Program-made: the position numbers and the translations under genes
Assembly (NCBI GenBank): GCA_030037055.1
Contig: JASHRZ010000457.1
Location: forward strand, 1-25,089
Source of the DNA: Alphaproteobacteria bacterium
GTDB taxonomy: Bacteria > Pseudomonadota > Alphaproteobacteria > ATCC43930 > CGMCC-115725
Direction: 5' to 3'
Length of the DNA stretch: 25,089 nt
Shown: in pieces, positions 8,779 to 16,359 of the stretch
Layout: each line of letters starts with the position of its first letter
How positions within the stretch are numbered: the first letter of the stretch is position 1
Notes under the pieces: model-generated
The model's input: the letters and a program-made list of their open reading frames with translations, nothing else
What the model was told of the DNA's origin: nothing
Database searches by the model: none

Positions 8779-9455
8779 ATTCGAGCGGAGCGGATTGGAC
8801 ACCTGCCGGGCTCTGGCTGGCTGTCGTCGCGAGCGGCCTCTATCACGGGGTGAACCCGGGGATGGGATGGCCGCTCGCTGTTTCGGCGGCGCTGATGGAA
8901 AGGAGTTCGCGCGCGCTCCTCGGGGCGCTTTGGCCGCTGATGATTGGCCATCTGCTGGCGATGCTCCTGGTGATCCTTCCCTTCGCGCTGCTGGTCGCTC
9001 TCGTAGAATGGCAGCAGCAAATCCGGATCGGCGCGAGCCTCCTGGTCATCGGGTTCGGCATTTTCCGGCTTGTCAACCGGCGCCATCCGCGGGCGCTGGC
9101 GCGGATACCACCGACGCAATTGGGGCTCTGGTCCTTTGCCGTAGCGATCGCTCATGGCGCGGGATTGATGCTCGTGCCGATTTACCTGGGGCTCTGCCGG
9201 GCCGCCGACCTCGGCAGAAGCCGCGAGGCGCCCGGCGCGCTCATCAATGCCGATCTCGGCATGGCCGTCCTCGTCTCCGCGGTCCACACCGCCGCGATGA
9301 TCGCCGCCGGCGGATTCTTGGCGTGGCTGGTCTACCGTTACCTCGGGCTCAAATTCGTCTCGCGGAGCTGGTTCAATCTGGATGCAATTTGGGCCTTGAG
9401 CCTCATATTGGTGGGCGCCCTTTCGCTTTCGATCAGCCTGGTGAGCCGGCACTGA
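8775..9455 (+). CDS. Six-helix inner-membrane protein, coupled to the SELENBP1 homologue; function unknown
   Basis: About 226 residues with six predicted hydrophobic helices: around 11-38, 50-75, 84-102, 118-142, 165-195 and 203-223. Helix 1 carries HGVNPGMGW, helix 2 GHLLAM and helix 4 AHGAGLM, so conserved-looking histidines lie inside the membrane near prolines and glycines. This recalls NicO/RcnA or HupE-like metal transporters, but I cannot assign it to them. The start is uncertain: TTG at 8775 overlaps the TGA of the upstream gene (TTGA), which would couple translation. A TTG at 8685 would give 30 extra residues, with AAGGAG too close to it. The overlap implies a shared function; metal or thiol/sulfide transport for the oxidase is a hypothesis only. 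Confidence 0.72.
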   Translation: MNSSGADWTPAGLWLAVVASGLYHGVNPGMGWPLAVSAALMERSSRALLGALWPLMIGHLLAMLLVILPFALLVALVEWQQQIRIGASLLVIGFGIFRLVNRRHPRALARIPPTQLGLWSFAVAIAHGAGLMLVPIYLGLCRAADLGRSREAPGALINADLGMAVLVSAVHTAAMIAAGGFLAWLVYRYLGLKFVSRSWFNLDAIWALSLILVGALSLSISLVSRH

Positions 9456-9598
9456 GGGGTGTCGCGTTCATTCGGACCGCGTCGACGGCCACGGCTACGC
9501 GGCGGAACCGTCCTTGGCTCAGCAACGGGTCGCTTGCGGCGGTCAGACGACATCCGTCGAACCTTCGTGGTCGGGTGCCGCCCGTCAGACATCGACCC

Positions 9599-10798
9599 CT
9601 AATTCCTTCTGTGGCTCATCAGCGCCGTGCCGTCCTTGGGCGGATGAGCGCGGAGCGCCGCCTCATTGGGCTCGGTGCCCCAGCCCGGCCGGTCGGGCAC
9701 GACCAGCTCGCCCTTCTCGATCATCGGCAGTTCCGTGAACAGCTCGTGGTCCCAGGGCAACCGGTCGATGTCGATCTCCATGACGCGCAAATTGGGCATG
9801 GCGGCGGCGTAATGCGCGCTCATCAGGCTGCAGAGATGGCCGTAGAAATTATGCGGCGCGACGTTCACCTCCTGCGCCTCGGCGGCGGCGGCGATCTTCA
9901 TCGACTGCCAGACGCCGTTCCACACCGTGTCGATGATCGCCACGTCCATGGCCTGGGCGCGGAAATAGGGAAGAAAGTCCCTCACTCCGAACAGCGTCTC
10001 GCCGGAGCTTATGGGATGCGGGCTCTGCCGCCGGATGAGGCCCAGCGCCTCAGGATCGTAACTGTCGATCTCCACCCAGAAGAGGTCGAAATCGGCGATG
10101 GCGCGCAGGATCTCGAGATAGCCCTCGGTCCTGGCGTTGAAATTCAGGTCGAGCAGGATGTCTATGTCGGGTCCGGCGCCGTCGCGGAACGCCTCGAGAT
10201 GCGCTCTCAGCCCGCGCAGCACCGCGCGGTCGACATTGAGCTCGGGGAAGAACGGTTTGGCGAAGCCCGCCTGCCAGCCCTGGAGCACGCCGTCCTTCGG
10301 GATGAAGATGTTGGTCTTGAGCGCGGAAAAGCCCTTCTCGCGCACCTCGGCGCCCATCGCCTTGACCCCGTCGAGATCGGTGATCGCCGGCTTGTAGAAT
10401 CCGGGATGGTTGATGCGCCAGGTGGCGCAATGCGACCAGTAGAGCGGGATGCGGTCGCGGATCTTGCCGCCCAGCAGCTCGTAGCACGGCACGCCCAGCG
10501 TCTTGGCCTTGGCGTCGAGCAGCGCGTTCTCGATGGCGCCGATGCCTTCGGCGACTACGCCGCCCGCCGCCGGCCGGGTCAGCGCGTAAAGCTCGGCGTA
10601 GATGCGCTCATGGGCCATCACCGATTGGCCGATGACGCGCCCGGCAAGGCGCGCGATCGCCGCAGTGACGCCGGGCGAGGCGAAGCCCTCGTCGAACTCG
10701 CTCCAGCCAACGACGCCGTTGTCGGCCGTGAGCTTGACGAAATGATAATTGCGCCAGCCCGCGTCGCAATGCAGCGTCTCGATCGCCCTGACCTTCAT
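9599..10798 (-). CDS. Mandelate racemase / muconate lactonizing enzyme family protein (enolase superfamily)
   Basis: 399 residues with the enolase-superfamily plan: an N-terminal capping domain (about 1-115) and a TIM barrel. Metal-ligand candidates D217 (in DLN), E243 (WVEID) and E267 (SSGET) are in the right order. K161 (ALKTN) and H316 (APHNFYGH), with D290, resemble the acid/base residues of acid-sugar dehydratases such as galactonate dehydratase. The second lysine of the racemase KxK motif is N here, which argues for dehydratase over mandelate racemase. It acts on a carboxylate substrate in the cytosol; which one is not readable. GGAGGAGG immediately precedes the ATG at 10796-10798. It begins only 29 bp after argG, so it is probably the second gene of that operon. 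Confidence 0.88.
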   Translation of the reverse strand: MKVRAIETLHCDAGWRNYHFVKLTADNGVVGWSEFDEGFASPGVTAAIARLAGRVIGQSVMAHERIYAELYALTRPAAGGVVAEGIGAIENALLDAKAKTLGVPCYELLGGKIRDRIPLYWSHCATWRINHPGFYKPAITDLDGVKAMGAEVREKGFSALKTNIFIPKDGVLQGWQAGFAKPFFPELNVDRAVLRGLRAHLEAFRDGAGPDIDILLDLNFNARTEGYLEILRAIADFDLFWVEIDSYDPEALGLIRRQSPHPISSGETLFGVRDFLPYFRAQAMDVAIIDTVWNGVWQSMKIAAAAEAQEVNVAPHNFYGHLCSLMSAHYAAAMPNLRVMEIDIDRLPWDHELFTELPMIEKGELVVPDRPGWGTEPNEAALRAHPPKDGTALMSHRRN

Positions 10799-10827
10799 CG
10801 CCTCCTCCGTTCGCCGGCCGCGTTCGG

Positions 10828-12039
10828 CTAACTCTTGCGCAGCGCCTTCGCCAGCCTGAGGCGCAGCGCATTCAGCTTGATGAAGCCCTCGGCGTCGCGC
10901 TGATTGTAGACCTCGTCCGCCTCGAAGGTGACATGCGCGAGGCTGTAGAGGCTCTTGGACGATTTGCGCCCGACGACGTGCGCGAGCCCCTTGTAGAGCT
11001 TGAGGCGCACCGTGCCCTCGACATTCTCCTGGCTCTTGTCGATTAGCGCCTGCAGCATCTCGCGCTCGGGCGTGAACCAGAAGCCGTAATAGATCAGCTC
11101 GGCATAGCGCGGCATCAGCTCGTCTTTGAGATGCGCCGCGCCGCGATCGAGCGTGATGCTTTCGATGCCGCGATGAGCGGCGTGCAGAATGGTGCCACCC
11201 GGTGTCTCGTAGACGCCGCGCGACTTCATGCCGACGAAGCGGTTCTCGACCAGATCGAGCCGGCCGATCCCGTGCTTGCCGCCAAGCTCGTTGACCCGCG
11301 CCAGCAGGCTCGCCGGCGACAGCGCGACGCCGTTGACCGCCACGGGATCGCCGCGCTTGAACTCGATCTCGACATATTCGGACTGATCCGGCGCCGCCTC
11401 GGGCGCCACTGTGCGGCTGTAGACCAGCTCCTCGGGCTCGCTCCAGGGATCCTCGAGCACTTTGCCTTCGGCCGAGATGTGCAGCAGATTGGCATCTGTC
11501 GAGAACGGTGCCTCGCCGCGCCTGTCGCGCGGGATCGGGATCTGGTGCCGTTCGGCATAGGCGATGAGCTTGGTCCGCGAGCCGAGATCCCATTCGCGCC
11601 AGGGCGCGATGACCTTGATGTCGGGCTTAAGCGCGTAATAGGCAAGCTCGAAGCGGACCTGGTCGTTGCCCTTGCCGGTGGCGCCATGCGCCACCGCGTC
11701 GGCGCCGACCGCCTCCGCGATCTCGATCTGGCGCTTGGCGATGAGCGGCCGGGCGATCGCGGTGCCGAGCAGATATTGCCCTTCATAAAGAGCGTTGGCG
11801 CGGAACACGGGGAAGACGAAGTCGCGCACGAACTCCTCGCGCAGATCGTCGACGAAGATCTCCTTCACCCCCATCATCTCCGCCTTCTTGCGCGCCGGCT
11901 CGAGCTCTTCGCCCTGGCCGATATCGGCGGTGAAGGTCACGACCTCGCAGCGATAGGTCTCCTGCAGCCAGCGGAGGATCACCGAGGTGTCGAGCCCGCC
12001 GGAATAAGCGAGCACGACCTTCTTCACCGAGCCGCTCAT
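10828..12039 (-). CDS. argG: Argininosuccinate synthase
   Basis: 403 residues, the normal length. The N-type ATP-pyrophosphatase P-loop SGGLDTS is at residues 13-19. Family motifs follow through the sequence: GQGEE, ATGKGNDQVRFE, APWREWD, and the citrulline/aspartate-binding end with the tail KLYKGLAHVVGR. The enzyme joins citrulline and aspartate with ATP to argininosuccinate, the penultimate step of arginine synthesis, in the cytosol as a tetramer. The ATG at 12037-12039 matches the family start; a modest AAAGG lies upstream. A good sigma-70 promoter is placed at 12076-12103. No other arg gene is nearby; an enolase-superfamily gene follows after 29 bp. Confidence 0.98.
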   Translation of the reverse strand: MSGSVKKVVLAYSGGLDTSVILRWLQETYRCEVVTFTADIGQGEELEPARKKAEMMGVKEIFVDDLREEFVRDFVFPVFRANALYEGQYLLGTAIARPLIAKRQIEIAEAVGADAVAHGATGKGNDQVRFELAYYALKPDIKVIAPWREWDLGSRTKLIAYAERHQIPIPRDRRGEAPFSTDANLLHISAEGKVLEDPWSEPEELVYSRTVAPEAAPDQSEYVEIEFKRGDPVAVNGVALSPASLLARVNELGGKHGIGRLDLVENRFVGMKSRGVYETPGGTILHAAHRGIESITLDRGAAHLKDELMPRYAELIYYGFWFTPEREMLQALIDKSQENVEGTVRLKLYKGLAHVVGRKSSKSLYSLAHVTFEADEVYNQRDAEGFIKLNALRLRLAKALRKS

Positions 12040-12075
12040 GACGCGGGAGACCTTTCAAAAAACGTCGGGCGCGGG

Positions 12076-12103
12076 AGTATAAGTGACGGGCTGATGGCGG
12101 CAA
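12076..12103 (-). promoter_or_regulatory. Sigma-70 promoter of argG
   Basis: On the minus strand TTGCCG (12103-12098), a 16-bp spacer and TATACT (12081-12076) give a near-consensus promoter. The start point would be near 12069, leaving a leader of about 30 bases to the argG ATG. The same module, with the flanking CCGTCAC before the -10 and CCCG after it, recurs at 14395-14422. Confidence 0.65.
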
Positions 12104-12145
12104 GAGCGCGCGCCGGAAGACCGGCAGGCAAGGCGGAGAACGGCG

Positions 12146-13489
12146 CTACTCGCCCGCCGCGGCCGGCGCCAGGGCGGCCTCCAGTGCGCGCTGACGGCGG
12201 CCGAGCCAAAGCCCGTTGGCAAGCCAGAGCGCGGCGACGCCGATCGCCACCACGGCCGCGCCGCGCGACGCCGGCCCGTTCAGCAGCGCCACCGACCAGG
12301 CACCGACTTGATCGCCAAGGCGGTAGACCACCGTGTCGATGAAGCCTTTAGTCTTGTAGCGGTCCTCGCGCGGCAGGACCGTGAACAGGACCTCCCGTGT
12401 TGGTCGCGTGATCGCATAGTCGCCGGCGCGCCGCGCTACCTGGAACACGGCGATCGCTGCCAGCGTCGGTGCCAGCGCCAGGGTGCCGAAGCCGATCATG
12501 GTGAGTGCCGGCAGGATGGCTAGCGCGAGGGGCACGCCGAGCGATAGGACGATGCGGCCGGTCAGGAACAGTTGAAAGACGAGCGCGAGCGTGTTGACGC
12601 TGAAATCGATGGTCGCGAAGAACGCCGTCTGCGCACCGCGGTCGGCGAAGCTGTGGCTGACGATTTCCGCTTGTTGGAAATAAACGAAGGTCGAAGTGAT
12701 GGCGTAAAGCAGCAGGAAGCCGCCGACATTCAGTAGGTAGGGCGAGCCGAGGGCATGGCTGACGCCGGCGACGACGGTGCCGCCGATCGGGCGTTCGGCG
12801 GCCTTTTCGCGCCGGTCCGTTTCCGGACGCCGGTGCAAGGCGGGCGATAGCCTGGCAAGGCGCCCGACGCTGAAGACCGCGACCTCCAGCAGCACCGCCG
12901 CGCCGATCAGCAGTGGCGTGGGTGGAACATAGCGCGCCAGGCTCGCGGTGATGGCGGCGCCGATGATCGCGCCGATCGTCGCCCCGGCCGCGACAAAGCC
13001 AAACAGCCGCTTGCCCTGCTCGGGGCTGAAGAGATCGACATTGAGCTGCCAGAACACCGAGACGACGAACAGGTTGTAGACCGAGATCCAGACAAAAAAG
13101 ATTCTGCCGATCCAGATCGTCTGCCCGGGGCCTGCCAAGGCGAGCGCGAGCGCGAACAGCAGAATGTTGGCGGCAAAGAAGCGGTAGGTGAGGGGAATGA
13201 AGCGGCTGCGCGGCAGCTTCTTGACGAGATAGGCGAAGGGCAGATTCAACAGGATCATGCTGCCGAGCGTGCCCGCGAACAGCCATTGAAGATTGTTGAC
13301 CCCGCCGGCGATGCCCATCTGGTCGCGGATCGGCCGCATGATGTAATAGGAGGAGAGAACCGCGAAGATATAGAGCCAGCACCAAAGCACGGCGCGCACC
13401 TCCTCGGGCTGCACCGCGACCACCCTCTGCAGCAGCCGATAGGCAAATGGATGCGCCGCAGGCGCGGGGGATGGATCGGTTTCGGTCAA
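12146..13489 (-). CDS. MFS transporter of the NTP/NDP exchange (Tlc-like) type
   Basis: 447 residues with about twelve hydrophobic helices. The N-terminal half carries SSYYIMRPIRDQMG near residue 50, and the C-terminal half PTREVLFTVLPREDRYKTKGFIDT. Both resemble ATP:ADP-antiporter-like (Tlc-related) MFS proteins found in free-living proteobacteria. Whether these non-parasite members exchange nucleotides is unknown. The start is a TTG at 13487-13489 without a good Shine-Dalgarno. An ATG at 13510-13512, overlapping the stop of the upstream oxidoreductase as ATGA, would be a better start but is out of frame (MTDGAGRL then stop). A one-base error or mutation in this 20-bp stretch would explain it. 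It is the second gene after the Tat oxidoreductase, 19 bp away. Confidence 0.85.
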   Translation of the reverse strand: MTETDPSPAPAAHPFAYRLLQRVVAVQPEEVRAVLWCWLYIFAVLSSYYIMRPIRDQMGIAGGVNNLQWLFAGTLGSMILLNLPFAYLVKKLPRSRFIPLTYRFFAANILLFALALALAGPGQTIWIGRIFFVWISVYNLFVVSVFWQLNVDLFSPEQGKRLFGFVAAGATIGAIIGAAITASLARYVPPTPLLIGAAVLLEVAVFSVGRLARLSPALHRRPETDRREKAAERPIGGTVVAGVSHALGSPYLLNVGGFLLLYAITSTFVYFQQAEIVSHSFADRGAQTAFFATIDFSVNTLALVFQLFLTGRIVLSLGVPLALAILPALTMIGFGTLALAPTLAAIAVFQVARRAGDYAITRPTREVLFTVLPREDRYKTKGFIDTVVYRLGDQVGAWSVALLNGPASRGAAVVAIGVAALWLANGLWLGRRQRALEAALAPAAAGE

Positions 13490-13508
13490 AGCCGGCCTGC
13501 GCCGTCGG

Positions 13509-14270
13509 TCATTTCAACGCGGCGGCGATCTGGCGGATCTCGGCCGCGCTATGCTCGCCGCCGAGCGGCGTTCCCGGCACGAGATACCTGCCCATGGGCA
13601 AGCCGCCGACGAGCACCGGCTCGAACCCGATCTCCTTGATCAGGTTCGTCGCCAAGGCGATGGCGCTCGGGTCGTCGCCGGCGATCGGCACGCCCACCGG
13701 TTCACCCCGGCGGTGAGCGTCGCTCGCCAAGCTCGTGGAGCTGATCGCATTGAACGCGCGCACCAGGCGGGCGCCGGGCAGCAATTTTGCCGTGGCGAGG
13801 CCGGCTCCGCCCTGCTCGGCGACCCATTTGACGATGTCGTCGCCGTCGCGTCGCGCGATCGGGTTGGAGACATCGAGCACGAGCGCCTTGGCGGCGAGCG
13901 CCTTGCCGTAATCCCGGCCGATCTGCTCGACCGCGGTATAGGGAACGACCAAGATCACGACATCGCCGAAGGCGACCGCCTGCTCGACCGTACCCGCCTG
14001 CGCCGACGGCCCGGCATTCGCGACAAGCTCCTTCAGCGCCTCCGGGTGGCGAGAGGAGAACATCACCTTGTGGCCCTCTTTGGCGAACAACGTGCCGAGC
14101 GCGCCACCCTCGCGTCCGGCGCCGATCGTGGCAATTCTGAGCGACACGATATCGGCGTTTTGCGCCGATGCGGTCCTCGGCCAGGCGGCAAAAATGCCTG
14201 CGGCCACGCCGAGGGAGCCAAGCTTCACGATTTCGCGACGGCTGAGCGCGGATGCCGGATCATTCGCCAT
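13509..14270 (-). CDS. Tat-signal NADPH-dependent F420-reductase-like oxidoreductase
   Basis: 253 residues. Residues 1-37 are a textbook twin-arginine signal: SRREIVK at 10-16, a hydrophobic core GSLGVAAGIFAAW, and a TASAQ cleavage site. The rest is a Rossmann domain of the F420-dependent NADP oxidoreductase family (COG2085 type): ATIGAGREGGALG, FSSRHPEAL, VVILVVPY, LVLDVSNP, VRAFNAISS and a C-terminal MGRYLVPG. Close relatives use NADP(H) with F420 or act as ferric/other reductases in the cytosol, so an exported member is unusual. AAAGGAGG stands six bases before the ATG at 14268-14270. The promoter is at 14395-14422, giving a leader of about 118 bases. The downstream partner is an MFS transporter. 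Confidence 0.87.
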   Translation of the reverse strand: MANDPASALSRREIVKLGSLGVAAGIFAAWPRTASAQNADIVSLRIATIGAGREGGALGTLFAKEGHKVMFSSRHPEALKELVANAGPSAQAGTVEQAVAFGDVVILVVPYTAVEQIGRDYGKALAAKALVLDVSNPIARRDGDDIVKWVAEQGGAGLATAKLLPGARLVRAFNAISSTSLASDAHRRGEPVGVPIAGDDPSAIALATNLIKEIGFEPVLVGGLPMGRYLVPGTPLGGEHSAAEIRQIAAALK

Positions 14271-14394
14271 GACGGGCCTCCTTTACCGGTGAGTTCGTGC
14301 ACCATAGGGTGCTGCGGGAATCTCCACACCTCAGATTCGCTAGCGGCGGCACCGGCCGCGCACGAGACTTTACACATAAGGATGCTCGGGCGGG

Positions 14395-14422
14395 AGTATA
14401 GGTGACGGACGGTCGGCGGCAA
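14395..14422 (-). promoter_or_regulatory. Sigma-70 promoter of the Tat-oxidoreductase operon
   Basis: TTGCCG (14422-14417), a 16-bp spacer and TATACT (14400-14395) on the minus strand. About 36 bp around it match the argG promoter closely, including the -35 flank CTTGCCGCC and the CCGTCAC before the -10. Confidence 0.6.
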
Positions 14423-14440
14423 GGGCGGGCGTGCGGCCCG

Positions 14441-15280
14441 TTATCTCTTGCCCGTCTTGCGCCGCTCCTTCGGCATCAGCCGGTCGATCATCCGCCAGTA
14501 ATTGACCGGCATCAGCCAGCACAGCGCCGCCATCAGAAAGGCGTCGGGACCGATGAGGATGCGCTGCTCGTTGCGCTTTATGCCGCGCAAGATGCGCACC
14601 GCCGCCTGGTCGGGACGGGTGCGCGCCATCCGGTCGAAGAGTTTCACCACTTGCCCGCGCAGCGCCGGATCGGATCTCGCCGGCAGGCGCGCGTTGCGCA
14701 CGATGTTGGTGCGCACGCCGCCGGGATGGACGGTGGTGACGCGAATGCCGCTACCGGCGAGCTCGTGGCGCAGCGCCTCGCTGAAGCCGCGCACCGCGAA
14801 CTTGCTCGCGGCATAGGCGGTCTGCCCGGCCGGCGCGACGATGCCGTAGATGCTGGAGATGTTGACGATATGCGCCTGCCGGTTCTCCCGCAGCAGCGGC
14901 AGGAACAGCCTGGTGCCGTATACCACGCCCCAGAAATTTACGTCGATCAGCCAGCGCATGTCGTCCACCGACAGCTCTTCCAGCTCCCCGATCAGCGCCA
15001 CCCCGGCATTGTTGATCAAGAGCTGGACGTAGCGGTGCGCTTGTTTCACCTCCTCGCGGAACCGCATCATTGCCTCGAGATCGGCGACGTCGAGGGCGTG
15101 GGTCGAGACCGTGCCGGCGCCGGCTTTCTTTGCCTCGGCCGCGGTGTTGGCCACCGTGTGCGCGTCCTTGTCGGCGAGCGCCAGCGCGCATCCCTCGCGC
15201 GCCAGCGCCAGCGCCAGCGCCCGCCCGATGCCGCTTCCGGCGCCGGTGACGACCGCAACGGTATTCCTGCCAAGTCTCAT
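14441..15280 (-). CDS. SDR-family oxidoreductase (classical short-chain dehydrogenase)
   Basis: 279 residues of a classical SDR. The cofactor loop TGAGSGIG is at 12-19, NNAG at 90-93, the catalytic serine in NISS at 140-143, and Y156-x-x-x-K160 in YAASK. D37 or the following residues at the end of beta-2 (LADKD) suggest NAD rather than NADP, but this is uncertain. The extended C-terminus (about 200-279) holds a hydrophobic stretch AFLMAALCWLMPVNYW that may associate with the membrane. GGAGGGAGAG precedes the ATG at 15278-15280; the open frame upstream is ignored. It lies 167 bp after the esterase on the same strand, with a repeat element between, and may supply alcohol/ketone interconversion for the monooxygenase cassette. 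Confidence 0.9.
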   Translation of the reverse strand: MRLGRNTVAVVTGAGSGIGRALALALAREGCALALADKDAHTVANTAAEAKKAGAGTVSTHALDVADLEAMMRFREEVKQAHRYVQLLINNAGVALIGELEELSVDDMRWLIDVNFWGVVYGTRLFLPLLRENRQAHIVNISSIYGIVAPAGQTAYAASKFAVRGFSEALRHELAGSGIRVTTVHPGGVRTNIVRNARLPARSDPALRGQVVKLFDRMARTRPDQAAVRILRGIKRNEQRILIGPDAFLMAALCWLMPVNYWRMIDRLMPKERRKTGKR

Positions 15281-15324
15281 TTTCTCTCCCTCCGGTGCTG
15301 GTCGAGCGTAGCCTGCGTCCGCAA

Positions 15325-15455
15325 CGAGATCGTCGAGCCACACCTCGCCCTTCCGCTACGCGAGCCGCTCCGCGGCTCTCTCCCTCTTCGCCCCGGGGGC
15401 GGACAGGGCCGCGGGTGGGGCGAGCCACCAATTTGTGATCATCGATCCTAAGGCG
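15325..15455. repeat. GC-rich intergenic repeat, copy 1
   Basis: Shares blocks with 18519-18620: CGAGATC.TCGA at the left, CCCTCTTCGCCCCGG in the middle, GTGGGGCGA, and a tail ATCGATCCTAAGG matching GTCGGTCCTAGG. This copy carries about 35 extra bases that include a perfect hairpin GAGCCGC-TCC-GCGGCTC at 15362-15378. CTCGCCC (15344-15350) and GGGCGAG (15418-15424) can pair, so the whole folds on itself. The tail supplies the stop codon of the esterase frame (15448-15450). Confidence 0.55.
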
Positions 15456-16346
15456 CTACGCGCCGGACGAACCCTGCCGCATCCTCGAGCGCGGCGCGGC
15501 CTTCGGGCAGGAAGGAGGCGAAGAACTGCCAGACATGCGGCAACTTGCGCCAGGCGCGGAACTCGACCGCGACGCCGGCCTGGCGCGCCTTTTCGGCGAG
15601 CCGCGTCGAATCATCGAGCAGCACCTCGCTGTCGCTTGCCTGGATGAAGAGCGGCGCAGTCCCGCGAGATCGGCATAAAGCGGCGAGGCCAGCGGATCGG
15701 TGGGCGGCGCCTCGCCGAGATAGATGCGCGCGCCCTCCGCGACGCGGTGGCCATGGAACATCGCGTCGCTGCGGTCGTTGCGGCGGAGGGAATCGCCGGT
15801 TGCGGCGAGATCGGTCCAGGGCGAGAACAGCACCGCGCCCGCCGGCAGCGGATCGCCCGCTTGGCGCAGCGACAGCAGCAGGGCAAGCGCGAGGCCGCCG
15901 CCGGCGCTGTCGCCGCCCAGCACGATGCGGCGCGCCGGCGTGCCGGCGGCGATGAGGCCGCGATAGGCACGCACCGCATCCTCGACCGCGGCGGGAAAGC
16001 GATGCTCCGGTGCCAGGCGATAGTCCGGCACGAAGGCGCGCGCCTCGGCGCCGGCAGCAAGTCCGACGGTGATGACGCGATGCGTCTTGGGCGAGCAGAA
16101 GTAATAGCCGCCGCCATGGAGGTAGAGCAGCGTGCGCGCCGTCTCGGCCGCGCCGCCCTCGCGCTCGATCCATTCGCCCGCGATCGGCGCCACCGCTTCG
16201 CGGATGCGCCAGCCCGGCGGCAGGCGCGGCGTCGTCGCCATCTTGGCTGCAAGCCGCCGCGCCGCGGCGACGTCGGGCGGGCCGCTGGAGCGGCGCTTCA
16301 CCCGATAGCGCAGCATCAGCGTCAGCACGACGTTCTGCCAGCTCAT
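15448..16346 (-). pseudogene. HSL-family alpha/beta-hydrolase (Aes-like esterase), frameshifted
   Basis: The first 230 residues read normally: oxyanion motif HGGG at 77-80, YRLAPEH at 109-115 and nucleophile elbow GDSAGG with S147. A one-base deletion near 15655-15657 (after LYADLAGL) then throws the frame. The correct continuation lies in the neighbouring frame: PLFIQASDSEVLLDDS with the acid, and KLPHVWQFF with the catalytic histidine, ending at the TAG 15448-15450. As written the product would lose the Asp and His of the triad. The family hydrolyses short-chain esters. Its ATG is 13 bp after the flavin monooxygenase stop, so the two are surely co-transcribed. It may be a true mutation or an assembly error; one indel in an otherwise clean gene cannot decide. 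Confidence 0.85.
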
Positions 16347-16359
16347 GGGCGCGCTTCGG

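Noticed and set aside
9599..11593. 664-codon frame joining the enolase-superfamily protein to an upstream extension
   Set aside because: The extension is argG in the wrong frame; the enzyme begins at 10798 with a strong ribosome site.
11131..12342. 403-codon plus-strand frame opposite argG
   Set aside because: Exact antisense of a conserved gene; low-complexity composition and no domain.
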